Positions 46,205 to 58,166 are shown, counted from the first letter of the stretch. The stretch: DNA of 64,000 nt from Pegoplata infirma (GCA_963921195.1 OY992540.1:60334844-60398843), one strand, 5' to 3'. Numbers and translations: made by a program. Notes: generated from the sequence alone by a model not told the origin.

Positions 46205-46800
46205 ACAAGTAAGAAATTTATAGTCGGTTATACCCTACACCAGTATTTCCCGGCAAAAATGGTCCAAAGGTCAACCATGTACCAATTCGATCTATCTTTT
46301 GTCAAATCTTCCATAGGTCTAAAAAATATTGTATTTGTTGCCAATAAACCGCTTTTACTGACAAGGAAGGTTTTCACAGGGCACCCACCGATTGTCCTGA
46401 AACTTACATGTAGGAAAGAGGTGAGCAAAATAAGAGTTACCTGTTTTTTATATACGTACGACCGCCAAAATCATTTATAACAATCTCTATCAAATTAAGC
46501 TGACCCGCATTTTTTCGTTTGGCGAAATTCATACTAGTTCGGGTATTATACGGATTTTCCTGAAAGCCCTAATTTTTTCATAAATTTGAAAAAAATTGGG
46601 GAAAAAACTGGTAACTCTTATGTTTCCCCCTCGTTCTAATATTCAAGTTTCATTACAATCGGTGGATGCCCTGTGAAAGACCTTCCTTGAGAGTATTGGG
46701 CGTAATATTCATATGGGGCTTAAGTCCAAAAATGGACCGATTATAATTTTTATTTTATTTTAATGAAATTTGGGCGGTTTATGTGAATATCACTCGTGAT
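46205..46800 (+). mobile_element. mini-me-like element, family A copy 5, interrupted
   Basis: The left end is ACAAGTAAGAAATTTATAG, a reduced GTCGGTTATACCCTACACCA and AAATCTTCCATAGGTCTAAA. After an inserted TIR element (46372-46689) it continues as GGGCTTAAGTCCAAAAATGG and GGGCGGTTTATGTGAATATC. Its right half and GACR tract are missing. Confidence 0.7.
46372..46689. mobile_element. small TIR element with CAAGGAAGG ends
   Basis: The arms share CAAGGAAGGT, TTTCACAGGGCA and CCACCGATTGT and their complements (46372-46412 and 46650-46689), with further pairing of AAGAGTTACC and GGTAACTCTT inward. The target duplication is not resolved (TGA against AGA). The 318 bp are non-coding. Confidence 0.6.
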
Positions 46801-47223
46801 CTTAAGTGAAATTAATTTTTACTCACGTGATCATGAGTGACCGTGATTAGAGAACATTTTTTCGTGCGTGAGTAAAATTTGTTTCGTAATTTGTAACAAC
46901 CTCCAAAAAATTGTTTATATTCTTGTATTTTTTAAATAAATGAAACCTTTTAATGCGAGAAGAATATCGGTGCCCTTCACATGGACCAAGGAGATAAGGA
47001 AATGCCATTATTTGTAGCGTGGATATCCGTCATTTTCAAATTTAAGTTTTAAGGGACCAACTTTCTGGATAGACGCAAACATTTTTTTTTTGTTATGGTC
47101 GTCGTCAAAAAAGCCCATACACCATCAAAATCGCCCTTTCACCAAACAAATCGGACAACGCCGCCATATTTTATCAGCCAAGAGTTTAATATTCTAAAGC
47201 AATTGATTTTAATTCAGCAATGA

Positions 47224-47457
47224 AACGGAAGCCTTGTAACAAATTTTTATTCCAATCTTGTAATTAATAAAGTATCTGCCGCCAGTAAGAGGAGTAAGCG
47301 GCTTAAAAACCTTCTAGATATTCTAGATGTCATTTTTGAAACCGTTGACCCCGAACAAATTGTAAGATTCGAATTAAGACTACAATTTAAAAAATCGTTA
47401 TTCAAATCTTACAATTTGTTGAAATTTTCGCCGCCCAATTGGATTCCCCATTTTTAA
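47224..47457 (+). other. 77-codon open frame without start, unknown origin
   Basis: A frame open from just after a stop at 47221 to TAA at 47455 contains KRSKRLKNLLDILDVIFE and FKSYNLLKFSPPNWIPHF. It has no ATG at its start and no convincing splice sites. Composition is less AT-rich than the surroundings. It could be a decayed transposon ORF or exon remnant. I do not recognise it. Confidence 0.25.
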
Positions 47458-47688
47458 TTTGGTATTTTTAAGCATTGAATTTGATTCAACGGCTATGAAA
47501 CCTTCAAGACACAATTTTTTTTTTTGATCCCTTTTGAATCTTGTATTTTTGAGCTCAGTTTTAAAATCACCCGAAAACTTTAAGATACCAATTTTTGGCA
47601 TTCTACGAAAAGCGAAAAGACCTTCTGTGTCCCAGTGTGGGGTGGTCGAAAACAGCTTTAACCTAAAAGTGCGAATACCACATTCTTT

Positions 47689-48241
47689 TTTATACCCTCC
47701 ACTTAGTGATAGAGGGTATATTTAAGTTTGTCATTCCGTTTGTGACTAATCGAAATATCGGTCTGGAACCCCGTAAAGTATATATATTCATGATCCCCGA
47801 TCGATTTTAAGACATTCTAGCGATGTCCGTCTGTCTGTGGAAATGGTGATCATGGCCAAAATATTACACGGAGATGACTGAAACTTAACATATTTTCCCG
47901 AGAAGTTTGGTATTGCATTTGAGCGATATCGGTTTAGCGGTTCAAAAGTTATGAACGAAAATGTAAGGACACCTCAAAAATTTTAGTACATTCAACATAA
48001 CCTAAAACACAAAATGCTTTAATTCGACTGCTGGTTGACTTATGTGAACATAATTGAACACCAAATGGTATTTAAACAAGTACGAACATATTTTTTGACA
48101 AAAAAAAATCGCGGATTGTTTTTTTCGCGAAAATTTTTTTTCGCGGAAATTATTTTTTTCAAAAAAAATTTAATTTCCTTTTTGAAATTGTGGAGGGTAT
48201 CACTACATTCGGCAAGGCCGAATTTAACTTTTTTACTTGTT
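47689..48241 (-). mobile_element. mini-me-like element, family E copy (complete)
   Basis: The left end is TTATACCCTCCACTTAGTGAT with GAGGGTATATTTAAGTTTGT, the core CCGTAAAGTATATATATTCA and a short GTCCGTCTGTCTGTGG. The body has CCCGAGAAGTTTGGTATTGC and CAAAATGCTTTAATTCGACT. The right end is GTGGAGGGTATCACTACATT, TTCGGCAAGGCCGAA and TTTTTACTTG. It is the best family E reference in the window. Confidence 0.85.
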
Positions 48242-48245
48242 TTTT

Positions 48246-49215
48246 TTTAATTTGTATTTAGGATGTCTAAGAATAATTTAGCAACAAAAACCATAAATCT
48301 TCGATCGAACACTTTTTCAAAAATCGCGTTTAAATAGCAAAAAATAAAAATCACTCTTCAAAATTAAAATATATGTACTTAATAGATTATGGTCTCCTGA
48401 TTCCAAATCTGCTTTCAAAATTTTTGTAGCATCTACCGTTTTCGAAATATTCGCGTTTGCAGATTCCAAAAACCGCTACTTTAATAATTTCTGTTGTTCA
48501 ACTGTAACGTTTTCGTAAGTCGGTAACAAAAAACTTTATAATAAATGGACCTCCCGAATCCGAATCAGCCACCAAAGCTTTTCTAGCAGTATCCATTTTT
48601 CAGAAATTAGCGTTTAAATACAACAAAAAATGTGAATTTTGTGGTTTTTAAGAAGGAACTGCAACGTTGTTGTAAGTAATATCTACAAAATGGGACATGA
48701 TTTTACATAAAGTGGACCTCGTGATTCCAAATCAGCAGTCCAAATTTCTCTACAGCTTTTCGTTTTCGAGATATTCGAGATTAAAATTTAAAAAATGTGA
48801 TTTATAAGCGTTTTTGTGGCTCCACTGATCGACATTATTGCGTTTATGTAAAAAACTATGGGTTGATTTTATATAATATGGAGCTTCTGAATCCAAATCT
48901 GTCATAAAAATGCTGTTATTCGCGTTTTAAAATGTGCCCAATTCCATACCACATAAGATATATGTATTAAAAAAAAAAAAATATTTTTTGACCGTTTGAA
49001 TACTGCAATGTACATTTTTTAAATATTTTATATAGATGAATTTTTTCCGAGGATTATTTTTTTCATATGAGTTTTTTTGATATCTCTCACAGTTTTCGAG
49101 AAAATTCGAATATAATAATTTTTTGCAATTCAACCGCGATTATTGCAAAAAGCGCTCGATCGAAGACTTTGATTTCGTTGCTAATTTTTTTTTATTGTTA
49201 GGCATCCCAAATACA
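48246..49215. mobile_element. TIR repeat with ~180-bp internal tandem units
   Basis: Inverted ends of about 50 bp share GGATGTCTAAGAATAA and GCAACAAAAACC with TCTTCGATCGA, matched by the complement near 49150-49205. Between them are about three units around TCCAAATCTGC or TCCAAATCAGC, TTTTTGTAGCA and TTTTCGAGATATTCG (48399, 48560, 48737). No clear target duplication. Non-coding. Confidence 0.6.
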
Positions 49216-50366
49216 TATTCAAAAAAAAAAAAAATATGGTAGAAATGTTATCATGACGTTTACGAAACTTTTCGAAATTTTAGCATGATGTTTACAAAAC
49301 CCACCGTTGGAGAACCATTGTGTTAATTAGTATAGCAAATACTGACCTCGAGTTAGAAAATACGTGCTCAAGAAAAAACGTCAATCTGGTAGAAGGCGCT
49401 GGTATGACGTTATGAACGAAATTTTTTATTTGAAAGCAGTTTGACGGAACTTCAAAATGTATGTATGTTTCGTCATAAGAAATTTTTTTAGTATGAATCG
49501 ACCCAAAAGGGTGTGCTGGGGTGAAGCTTTTTAAAATTTTCATATCTGAATCGACCTTGAAAAAGCCGGGCAATATTCCTAGTTATTTCACTTATAAATG
49601 GTGTTATTTGGAAACAATCAAATATCATTTTGCTTCTTCAAGTTTAAAAAAAGTTATAAAATTGCACGTTCAGCATGAATATAAAAAAATTAAAAGCTTA
49701 TTTTTGAGTTGAACACTAGGATGGCTCGTTTTTGGGCTTTTCTCTCTGATCAAATTCTAATACCCGCCAAAAGTGTCGGTCCCCTAAGGGTAACTCACAT
49801 GCAAAATATCACTCCGATCGGAGTTTATCTTCTGTCTCCACTTTGAGCCTCAAAATTGCGGTTTTCGCAAAAAAGGATTTTAAAAAAAAAAATAAAAAAA
49901 AATTTAAGTTTTTTTATTAAAATAGTTAAAAAAATATTTTTGTATAATATTTGATCGTAAATACTTAAATATGAAATTTAAAGATTTTTCGGTATCATTA
50001 ACCCGTTCAAACTTGATACCAAAAAAATGGCATGATTTTGGGGGCGTTCTCAAAACACCTTTTTTCAAAATTTGAAAATTTTATTAAAAAAAAATTTTAA
50101 ATATACCATTTTTTCTTTCTGAATTCATTAAGAACTCCTTGGAGAAGAAAAATGTGAAATATGGCGGATATCCGTAGATCCACTTTTCGGGAATCGCGGG
50201 GGGAAGTTAGCGGATTTCAAGGAAATGTTGGTTTTATCAATAATTTGGATTAATAAAATCTTATAAAGTTTATTTTTTTGCAAATTAACGGTTTTTTGGT
50301 GTCGTGGCATTATATTATATAACTTTAAGTATGTCATGAAATCTTACAGATCTAGGACGTCTTTAA

Positions 50367-50932
50367 CCCACATTGGCTGGGGGTCAAAAATGACCCCCGC
50401 GGAAAATTTGAAGTTTAGAGCTTAAATTTTGTGCTATAAACAAGTATAAAAAGGCTTTTATGTTTTTTACCCCAACTATTATTTCGTATTAATATATTAT
50501 CTTTAAAAAAATCGTTAACCCTTCTTGGTAGGGGGTCAAAAATGACCCATTCAATAAAAGGTATATATTTTTTCATATAAAATAAATTTGTGTCAATCTA
50601 TTAGATAACTTTGTATCAGCCCTTAAATCTCACATGTTTGAGATATCTTTAACCCACACTGGCCAGGGGTCAAAAATGACCCCGGCAAAAACTTTTAGGC
50701 ATAGTGCTTGAATTTTTTGATATCAACAAAATATATATTTTTTGTTGAATGGGTCATTTTTGACCCCCTACCAAGAAGGGTTAACGATTTTTTTAAAGAT
50801 AATATAATAATACGAAATAATAGTTGGAGTAAAAAACACAAAAGCTGTTTTATACTTGTTTATAGCACAAAATTTAAGCTCTAAACTTCAAATTTTATTC
50901 GGGGGTCATTTTTGACCCCCAGCCAATGTGGG
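50367..50932. repeat. TTAA-bounded inverted repeat (piggyBac-like ends) in the palindrome centre
   Basis: TTAA at 50363-50366 and 50933-50936 bound CCCACATTGGCTGGGGGTC and its complement. TTAA targets and CCC-starting ends are piggyBac-type traits. Because the bounds sit symmetrically in a larger palindrome, they may have been copied with the arms, so an independent insertion is not proven. Confidence 0.5.
50519..50780. repeat. inner TTAA-bounded inverted repeat
   Basis: TTAA at 50515-50518 and 50781-50784 bound CCCTTCTTGGTAGGGGGTC and its complement. A single TTTAACCCACACTGGCCAGG at 50650 breaks the symmetry near the centre. GGGGTCAAAAATGACCCC-type palindromes recur five times between 50380 and 50922. 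Confidence 0.5.
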
Positions 50933-51592
50933 TTAAAGACGTCCTAGATCGGTAATATTTCATGACAGACTTAAAGTTATATAATAGAATGCCACGACAC
51001 CAAAAAACCGTTAATTTGCACAAAAATGAAATTTATAAGATTTTATTAATCCAAATTATTGATAAAACAAACATTTCCTTGAAATCCGCTAACTTCCCCC
51101 CGCAATTCCCGAAAAGTGGCTTGACGGATATCCGCCATATTTCACATTTTTCTTCTCCAAGGTGTTCTTAATGAATTCAGAAAGAAAAAATGATATATTT
51201 AAATTTTTTTTTTAATAAAATTTTCAAATTTTGAAAAAAGGTGTTTTGTAACGCCCCTAAAATCATGCCATTTTTTTTGGTATCAAGTTTGAACGGGTTA
51301 ATGATACCGTAAAATCTTTAAATTTCATATTTAAGTATTTACGATCAAATATTATACAAAAATATTTTTTTTAACTATTTTAAAAAAAAAAACTTAAATT
51401 TTTTTATATTTTTTTTTAAAAAGTCCTTTTTTGCGAAAACCGCAATTTTGAGGCTCAAAGTGGAGACAGAAGATAAACTCCGATCGGAGTGATATTTTGT
51501 ATGTGAGTTACCCTTAGGGGACCGACACTTTTGGCGGGTATTAGTATTTGATCAGAGAGAAAAGCCCAAAAACGAGCCACCCTATTGAACAC

Positions 51593-53353
51593 TGTTCTTT
51601 TATTTTAAACAACTATTTAAGTTTTAAAGGTCAAAGAAAAGTTTTATTATCTTTGATTTTGTCATAAAAACAAAATATTTATTACTTATATTATTTTATT
51701 GTTTTTCTTGAAGCATATTGCAATGCAAAGCTTATCATGACTAGTCCTAATTTTATATATTCTACACTCAAAAAAAGAAGAAAAACGTAGAATCACCAAA
51801 AAAATATATATTAATGCTAATCAAAGCAAAACTGGTCTGCTGATTACCAGCATTCAGTAAAATATTTAAAAAATATTAACAAAAACTTTTAGAATTTAAA
51901 ATTTCTTATTCTACTAACTCAATTCTCCGAGTGTAAAACATATGTTGTTATCATAACATATTGTTTTGCCTTTTTGTTCTTATTGTTTTTTACTACGTTC
52001 TATATTTAACCAAAGGGTTTATTAATAATTCATTATTAAAAAACAAAAAATATTTTATTTTGGAGACAAAGATTTTCATATACATATAAGAAATAGATTT
52101 AGGGGATTTTAATGTAAATAAGAGATTTACCTAAAATGAATCCACGCCATTTTCTTTATGTTTAAATGGTTTTTGCTTATGTGAAGTTTATTGAACTTTT
52201 AAAATTTTTTTGTAGAGTTTATTGCCAAATCTATTGGAATTTTAAATTATTTATGTGTTTTTTTCTTCTTTGGTAGAATACATGCTGATGAATTTCTTTG
52301 TTAGGATATTTTTAATTTACTATTAAGAGTTTGCATGAAAATAAACGAAACACTGTTAGTGAAAGTTCAATGCAATTGGTTAAATGACATTTGAGGTATT
52401 CAGAAGCCATTGTGGCCAAATCTAATTTTCCTTTTGTATTTTTTATTTTATGTTGTAAACACGTGAATATCTAGTGCTTGTTTATTTATCTTTTAAGCAA
52501 TTTGTTTTGTGTTTATGGAAGAATAGATTATAAACTCCAATGTTTTGACATAAACGATTGACATTTAAATAACCTACATTAATTGTGATGTTTGGGTGTT
52601 TATTTTTTTTATTTTCTAAATAGTCATGACAATGATTCCTTGACCCGTGTCAATGCAAAAATTACCAAAAGTAAAAAAAGCTAAATGCATCTTTCAGGCA
52701 AGCCATGGGAGGCATATCATTTGCCGGCCGAGTTTTGCTTTAACTGTGGCGGGTACAGCTTTTGAGTTTGGGTGATTTTTAGGTGATTTTTTTTTTTACT
52801 TCGAATAAAAAAAAATCATCAATTCATGGTTGCAAAAACAGGGATACTTTTGTTTTGCAAAAAAAGTGTTGGGAAAGCTATAAAATCATAAAATTTAGTA
52901 TATTTTGTCAAACTACTGCAGCCGATTTTCAATCAAAAAATCAAAGCCCTCCTTAAAATGAGCTTTGTTTTTCATGATCATGTTTCCCTTTAGATAAACT
53001 TTTTTTAATTTTACATTTTACATTTTCTATGTGGACGACACATTTGTCGCATTAAAAAGTCTAATGCCTCTGTTCTGTCTTTCACAACTTTTCAATTCAC
53101 ATGAAAATTTCCGAATCACATGAAATCAGGTTTAGTGTTTTGTTGATCACGTTTTCATTCGATGTTGAAATCAAATAATCAAAATTTAAAAACTTATAAG
53201 GAAACAAGTGCATTCGTTTTACTTTCATGAAATTTTATTTTTGTGAAACAAAACGAAAAAGAAATTCGGATGTGAAATCTAGAACACAAAAAAAAAAATT
53301 CGGAAATTTTCATTTTCACATTTTTTATGTGAATTACTTTTTTTGGAACAGCG
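51593..53353. other. largely unique non-coding DNA with a GC-richer island
   Basis: Mostly AT-rich and without recognised repeats. A possible small MITE (ACACTCAAAAAAAG to CTCCGAGTGT) lies at 51765-51937. The island at 52699-52772 follows ATGCATCTTTCAG and is open in one frame (pieces HGRHIICRPSF and ALTVAGTAFEF), but no good donor follows, so an exon is not claimed. Confidence 0.4.
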
Positions 53354-54184
53354 CACAGTGCCACATTTGGCCAATCTAGCACGACAAAAATCAAAAAAAA
53401 AAAGTTCTCCGATTTTCATGATATGTTTGTATGTATTAAAGAACATTCCTAATAGCACGGAAATAATCATATAAGATCGATAATTCTGTTCGTTACTATC
53501 AGGTGGGTGCATAAAGTTGCATCTTGTAAAATCCTGTAACTAGTGTACATTATTTCGCAAAAATTAAGACGAGTTTAAGCTGTTGTAACTTTTGAACAAA
53601 AAGAGATATTTATCCACTCTTTTTTGGTAATTTTAAAGAATATTTAAATGCTTTAAGTCATATCTTTTTTTTTTTTTTTTAAACAAATTTTTCTATTTTT
53701 TATTAAATTTTTAACAAAATACAAATTTTTGAAAAGAAAATTATATATTTATTTTTTTTGATGGAATAGAACTTTTGTGTTTGGTCCGTATTGGTCGCCG
53801 GACTTTTTCAGATATATTGACCAATATCCATAGTACTTATTTCAATGGCTAACTTTTGCGACCGTCTGCGACGCCGACTACAGTGGGGCGATATGGAAAC
53901 CTTGTTTTTACATATTTTTTAAACATATTTTAAAAAAGTGGGCGTGGTAATTTTCTGACCACCCCCTTTTTTTGTGATATTATTTCTACAGTCATTGAGA
54001 GTATATATACCAAATTTAAAGAAATTATAACCAAAATTACAAATTTTAAAAAAAGTGGGCGTGGCCTCCCACATTTTTCATAATGTTATTTTCGTAGTCA
54101 AAACGAACATTTATACCGAATTTCAAGTCAATATAATTAAAATTGGATTTTTGTCGTCCTAGATTGGCCAAATGTGGCACTGTG
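53354..54184. mobile_element. Transib-like element with 23-RSS-like ends, copy 2 (reverse)
   Basis: Same family as 41465-42305, reversed. Its ends are CACAGTG, 23 bp, ACAAAAATC on both sides. A perfect 5-bp duplication, CAGCG (53349-53353 and 54185-54189), differs from copy 1, proving independent insertion. It shares GGCGTCGCAGACGGTCGC and GGCCACGCCCACTTTTT in complement. It is 831 bp and non-coding. Confidence 0.85.
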
Positions 54185-54479
54185 CAGCGGCCTAAATTTG
54201 AGAATTTTTTAATAGAAGAAATTCTTCGTACATAGAAAATATCAGATTTTGTGTAAAAAAATGCTTTATCTATAGGAAAAATATCTCAGAATCAAAGGCC
54301 CGTACCAAAGAAAAACAAAAAGTTTATTTTAACAAAAGTTTTCTTTTAAATTTAAAATTTTCCATTCAGTTTTTAAAAGTCGATTTAAAAAACAAAAACA
54401 ATTTTTATGGAAATAGAATTAAAAGTAGATTTTAAATTTATTTTATTTTTCTGCGGTAAGGCTGTAAGACTTTGTCGTA

Positions 54480-54785
54480 GCAAAAAATGTCTCAGAATCT
54501 GAGATTTTTTCTGATTCTAAGAATTTTTTTTTTTTCACAGAAAATTCTCAGTCTTAAACCATTTACTATAATAAAAATCGTATACTCTAAATACATTTTT
54601 GGATATTTTTCCTATAAAAAAGATCTCAGATTCTTTGATTGTTAGATTCGGAAAACTTTTTTCACTAGAAAAAGTCTCTTTATTTCTTTAAAAAAAGTCC
54701 CAGATTCTGAAACAGTTTTTTTTAGAAAGGCCTTTAGAAAAAGTCTAAGATTAAAGAAAAAGATTTAGATTCTGAGACCTTTTTT
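54480..54785. repeat. ~35-bp tandem tract (AGATTCTGAGA type), left part
   Basis: Units such as AGTCTCAGATTCTGAGACA with TTTTTCCTATAGAAAA, in degenerate form. The tract continues after the retrotransposon at 56893 and is clearly the same array as 57.0-58.5 kb. Confidence 0.7.
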
Positions 54786-56892
54786 CTATATGAGGAGAAG
54801 GAAAGAGGGAGTAGTGTTTGTGGACGTTTAATTTGAATTTTTCCAAATTGTAGCTGGTTGGGAAGACGTCTGCGGGGAGTTTATTCCACATACGGCTAGT
54901 TCGACCGAGAAACGAATTTTCTCTGTAATGCGTTGTGCGATACATTGGACAGTCGACAACAAACGGATGTGAACTGCTGGAAAGGCGAGTACTACGGGCA
55001 TGCACCCGAGTCTCAGGGATGAGTTCGCCTATCTCAGCTGAACACTTGCCGTGATAATATCGATAGAACAATGTCGCACAACCCACATTCCGACGATGCT
55101 CCAATGAGTCAATAGAGTTGGATACCCTACTGTCATTATTTAGCTTCAACGCACTCCTTTGCACCCGATCCAGAAGCTTCAAGATAGACCTTGAAGCACC
55201 TGCCCAGATATGGGAGTTGTATTCCATCTTCAGCTGGATATAGGCGGTATAAATAGTGAGGAGATCAGACGGAGTGAAGTAATTCTTACACCGTTTCCAG
55301 AAACCAACACACTTGAATGCTTCTTTCGACACTTGAAAAACATGTTGGTTCCATCGGACATCACATTGAATTTTCATGCCTAGAACATCAAGAGTGTCTG
55401 ATTCCTCAATATCTATACCACCCGTGGATACAGATGACGCTGATCCCACAATCCGTCTGTGGGTCAACATACAACATTGGGTCTTACGAGCATTAAAATC
55501 CACCCTATTCGCAAGACCCCACTCGGATATCGCTGAGAGGTCACGATTGAGTGTGTCATTCATGTTCTGTCTCATAGATTCAACCTCAGTAAGGCTTGGT
55601 CTACGATTAAATGAAAATGAATGACAAATGTTACTGTCATCTGCGAAAGAATAGATAGGATTGGAAGTTTGACAAAGAAGGTCGTTAAGAAAAATAAGAA
55701 AAAGCGTAGGAGAAAGAGCAGAACCTTGCGGTACCCCTGAATTTAGCCGGAACTCATCTGATGAGAACCCATCTATAACAACACGTATAGTACGGTCTCT
55801 GAGAAAGCTCGATATAAATCGAGAGAAATCACTACCGACACCAAATGCAATAAGCTTCGAAACGAGTGCACCGTGCCACACACGATCAAACGCCTTGGAA
55901 ATATCTAGAGCAACCACCTTGCTTTCACCAAATTGGTGAATAGAACGACTACAACGTTCCGCAAGGAACGCTAACAGGTCTCCCGTAGAACGACTTCTAC
56001 GAAAGCCATACTGTCTATCGCACAAAAGTGAATTGGACTCCAGGTAATTTACAAGGTGGTGATTAACCATGCTCTCCATCACTTTGGAGATCGTAGAGCA
56101 AATTGCAATTGGGCGGTAATTCTCTGGGTTCGTAGCCTCACCCTTTTTGGGGATTGGCTGGACGTTGGCCACCTTCCAACATGAGGGAAAAATTCCTACC
56201 CGGTATGAATAGCAAAATAGGTTTGCCAAAGGACGAGAAAGCGACGCAGCACAACGTCTTAGCACCATTGCTGTAATACCATCCGGAACCTTTTTAACTG
56301 CACGTGCTCGAAAAAATACCTTGGACATAGTAAAGGGTACCCTTTCAAGTTCGGGCAGTGGTTGATTGCTTTCCGGTAAGTATGCGTTTTTTGCAAACAT
56401 CTCAGCGAAAAGGTTGGCTTTATCAACCGGGTCCGTGAATATTTGGTCATAAGGGTTGGAATGGATGAACTAGTATTATTCTTTACCCTTTTAACGAATG
56501 ACCAAAAAGTCTTACTACCCCGAGGAGCAGCAAGGACCTTAGCACGCAGACGTTGTTCGTAAAGAAGTTTTTCACGTCTGAGTACTCTGGCACATTCGTT
56601 CCTCGCCTGTTTACGTAACGCGTCAGTAACTGGGTTTTTGTCGTTACGCCAATTACTGAACGTATCCTCTCTGGATCTGACTGCATTTTTGCACGTCTGA
56701 TTAAACCAGCACTTATGTTTTGGTTTAGTCGAAACCTGCTTGGATGGAATAAATAATTTCATTCCCAGCATTATTACATTTACCTTCATTTCTGCTGCAG
56801 CGTTAACATTGTCATCAAGAAAACAGAGTTTCCAGTTGAAATGCTGAAAGAAATCGTTGAGCTCGGCCCAACAAGCCTTTTCGTAGACAGAT
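54786..56892 (-). pseudogene. truncated non-LTR retrotransposon ORF2 (reverse transcriptase), frameshifted
   Basis: A 549-codon frame (start at 56400) carries reverse transcriptase motifs in order: ENYRPIAI (about residue 93), QYGFRRSRST (130), ALDISKAFDRVW (164), GVPQGSALSPTLF (222) and the catalytic FADDS (252). A downstream region follows with WNQHVFQVSKEAF and MWNKLPADVFP. Upstream, a second frame (to about 56892) encodes the usual linker between endonuclease and RT (CWFNQTCKNAVRSRE, SKTFWSFVKR). It joins the RT frame only through a single-base deletion near 56450. The endonuclease domain is missing (5' truncation). The 3' end runs straight into the tandem tract after SLFPSPHI, with no UTR or poly(A). 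The family is Jockey/CR1-like by sequence feel. One intact 549-codon frame implies a fairly recent insertion. Confidence 0.85.
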
Positions 56893-57630
56893 TCTGAAAC
56901 CTTCTTCCAATAGAATAAGTTTCAAATTCTGAGAATTTTTTTCAACATAAGGTCTTAAATTTTGAGAATTTTTCTTTTCGAAAAAGTCTCAGATTCTGAA
57001 ACCTTTTCCTATTAAAAAGTTTTCTCTAACCAAGTCTCAAATTATTTTTTTCTACAGAAAAAGATTCAGATTTTGCGACATTTCTTCCATTTTTTCTGTA
57101 AAAAAAGTCTCATATTCTGTGAGATTTTTCTTTTAGAAAAAGTCTCAGATTCTGAGACATTTTTCCTATAGAAGAACTATCAGATTCTGAGATATTTTTC
57201 ATATAGAAAAATGTTTCAGAATCTAAGACATTTTGGGGATTTTTTACATTTTTCCTATAGAAAAAGTCTCAGATCTTGAAACATTTTTCCTAAAGAAAAA
57301 GTCTCAGATTCTAAGACATTTTTCCTATAGAAAAAGTTTCAGATTCTGAGACATTTTTTCTAAAGAAGAAGTCTTACATTCTAAGACATTTTTCCTAGAA
57401 AAAGTCTTAGCCTAAAACATTTTTCCTATCGAAAAAGATTCAGATTTTGAGATATTTTTTCTACAGAAAAAGTCTCAGATTCTGAAACATTTTTTCTGTA
57501 GAAAAAGTCTCAGATACTAGAAATTTTTCCAATAGATAAAGTCTTAGATTCTAAGATATTTTTTCTATAAAAAAGTCTCAGATCCATTCTCATTTTTATC
57601 GAAAGAAAAACTTTTAGATTGTGAGACATT
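56893..57630. repeat. ~35-bp tandem tract, middle part
   Basis: About 20 units with TTTTTCCTATAGAAAAAGTC and TCAGATTCTGAGACA. It resumes directly after the retrotransposon 5' junction and is broken again by a mini-me copy at 57631. Confidence 0.8.
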
Positions 57631-58166
57631 TTATACCCTCCAACCACAGTATGGGGGTATACTCACTTTTTCATTCCGTTTGTAACGCATTGAAATATCG
57701 GTCGGGGACCCCATAAAGTTTATATATTATTGATCCATAATCGATTCTAAGACATTCTATGAATGTCCGTCTGTCCGTCCGTCTGTCTGTAGATGGCACG
57801 ATGCAGTCCAAAATAAAAGAGCTAGCCTCCTGCAATTTGGCACGAATATGTCTAATGGTCATAGGCAGGTTAAGTTCGTAAATGGGCCAAATCGGCCCAG
57901 GAGGAAAAAAGTTCCCCTTGAAGAACTGAACCAACCTCTGAAAAAATACACTTTTTTACATGTATTTTTTGTATTTTTGTTAAATAAAGGAAACATTTGG
58001 TATATTTATCGGGATTGGAAGGTGCACTCATTGTCCTGTACTGACCCCCTTAATCCCCCCCCCCCCCAAAAAACAAACGCCCCTGACAAATTTTTTTTTA
58101 AATTTTTTTACATTTTGGAGGGTATAAAAGATTCGGCACAGCCGAATTTAACACTCTCACTTGTTC
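57631..58166 (-). mobile_element. mini-me-like element, family C copy 2 (complete)
   Basis: The left end is TTATACCCTCCAACCACAGT with GGGGGTATACTC, the core CCCATAAAGTTTATATATTA, a GTCCGTCTGTCCGTCCGTC block, GGCACGATGCAGTCCAAAAT, a C-homopolymer at about 58057-58067, and the right end GGAGGGTATAAAAGATTCGG with GCCGAATTTAACACTC and CACTTGTTCC. It matches 13729-14471 in reverse and is inserted in the 35-bp tract. Confidence 0.85.

Larger units (their letters stand above)
49717..51584. mobile_element. hAT-like 1.87-kb palindromic element
   Basis: Almost the whole element is one inverted repeat with arms of more than 600 bp. The termini are TAGGATGGCTCGTTTTTGGG and, reversed, TAGGGTGGCTCGTTTTTGGG. 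An 8-bp duplication, TTGAACAC, flanks it (49709-49716 and 51585-51592). Arms share CACTCCGATCGGAGT, GGTCCCCTAAGGGTAACTCA and AATTTGCAAAAA-type blocks. Mirror-image open frames (50128-50337 and 50962-51171) reflect the arms and are not independent genes. Concentric TTAA-bounded repeats occupy the centre. Confidence 0.75.

Noticed and set aside
47625..47650. Transib end at CCCAGTGTGGGG
   Set aside because: A CACACTGGG heptamer is visible in reverse, but there is no 23-bp-spaced nonamer and no partner TIR nearby.
50128..51171. Two similar proteins of 69 codons
   Set aside because: They are mirror images produced by the arms of the 1.87-kb palindrome and show no independent coding evidence.
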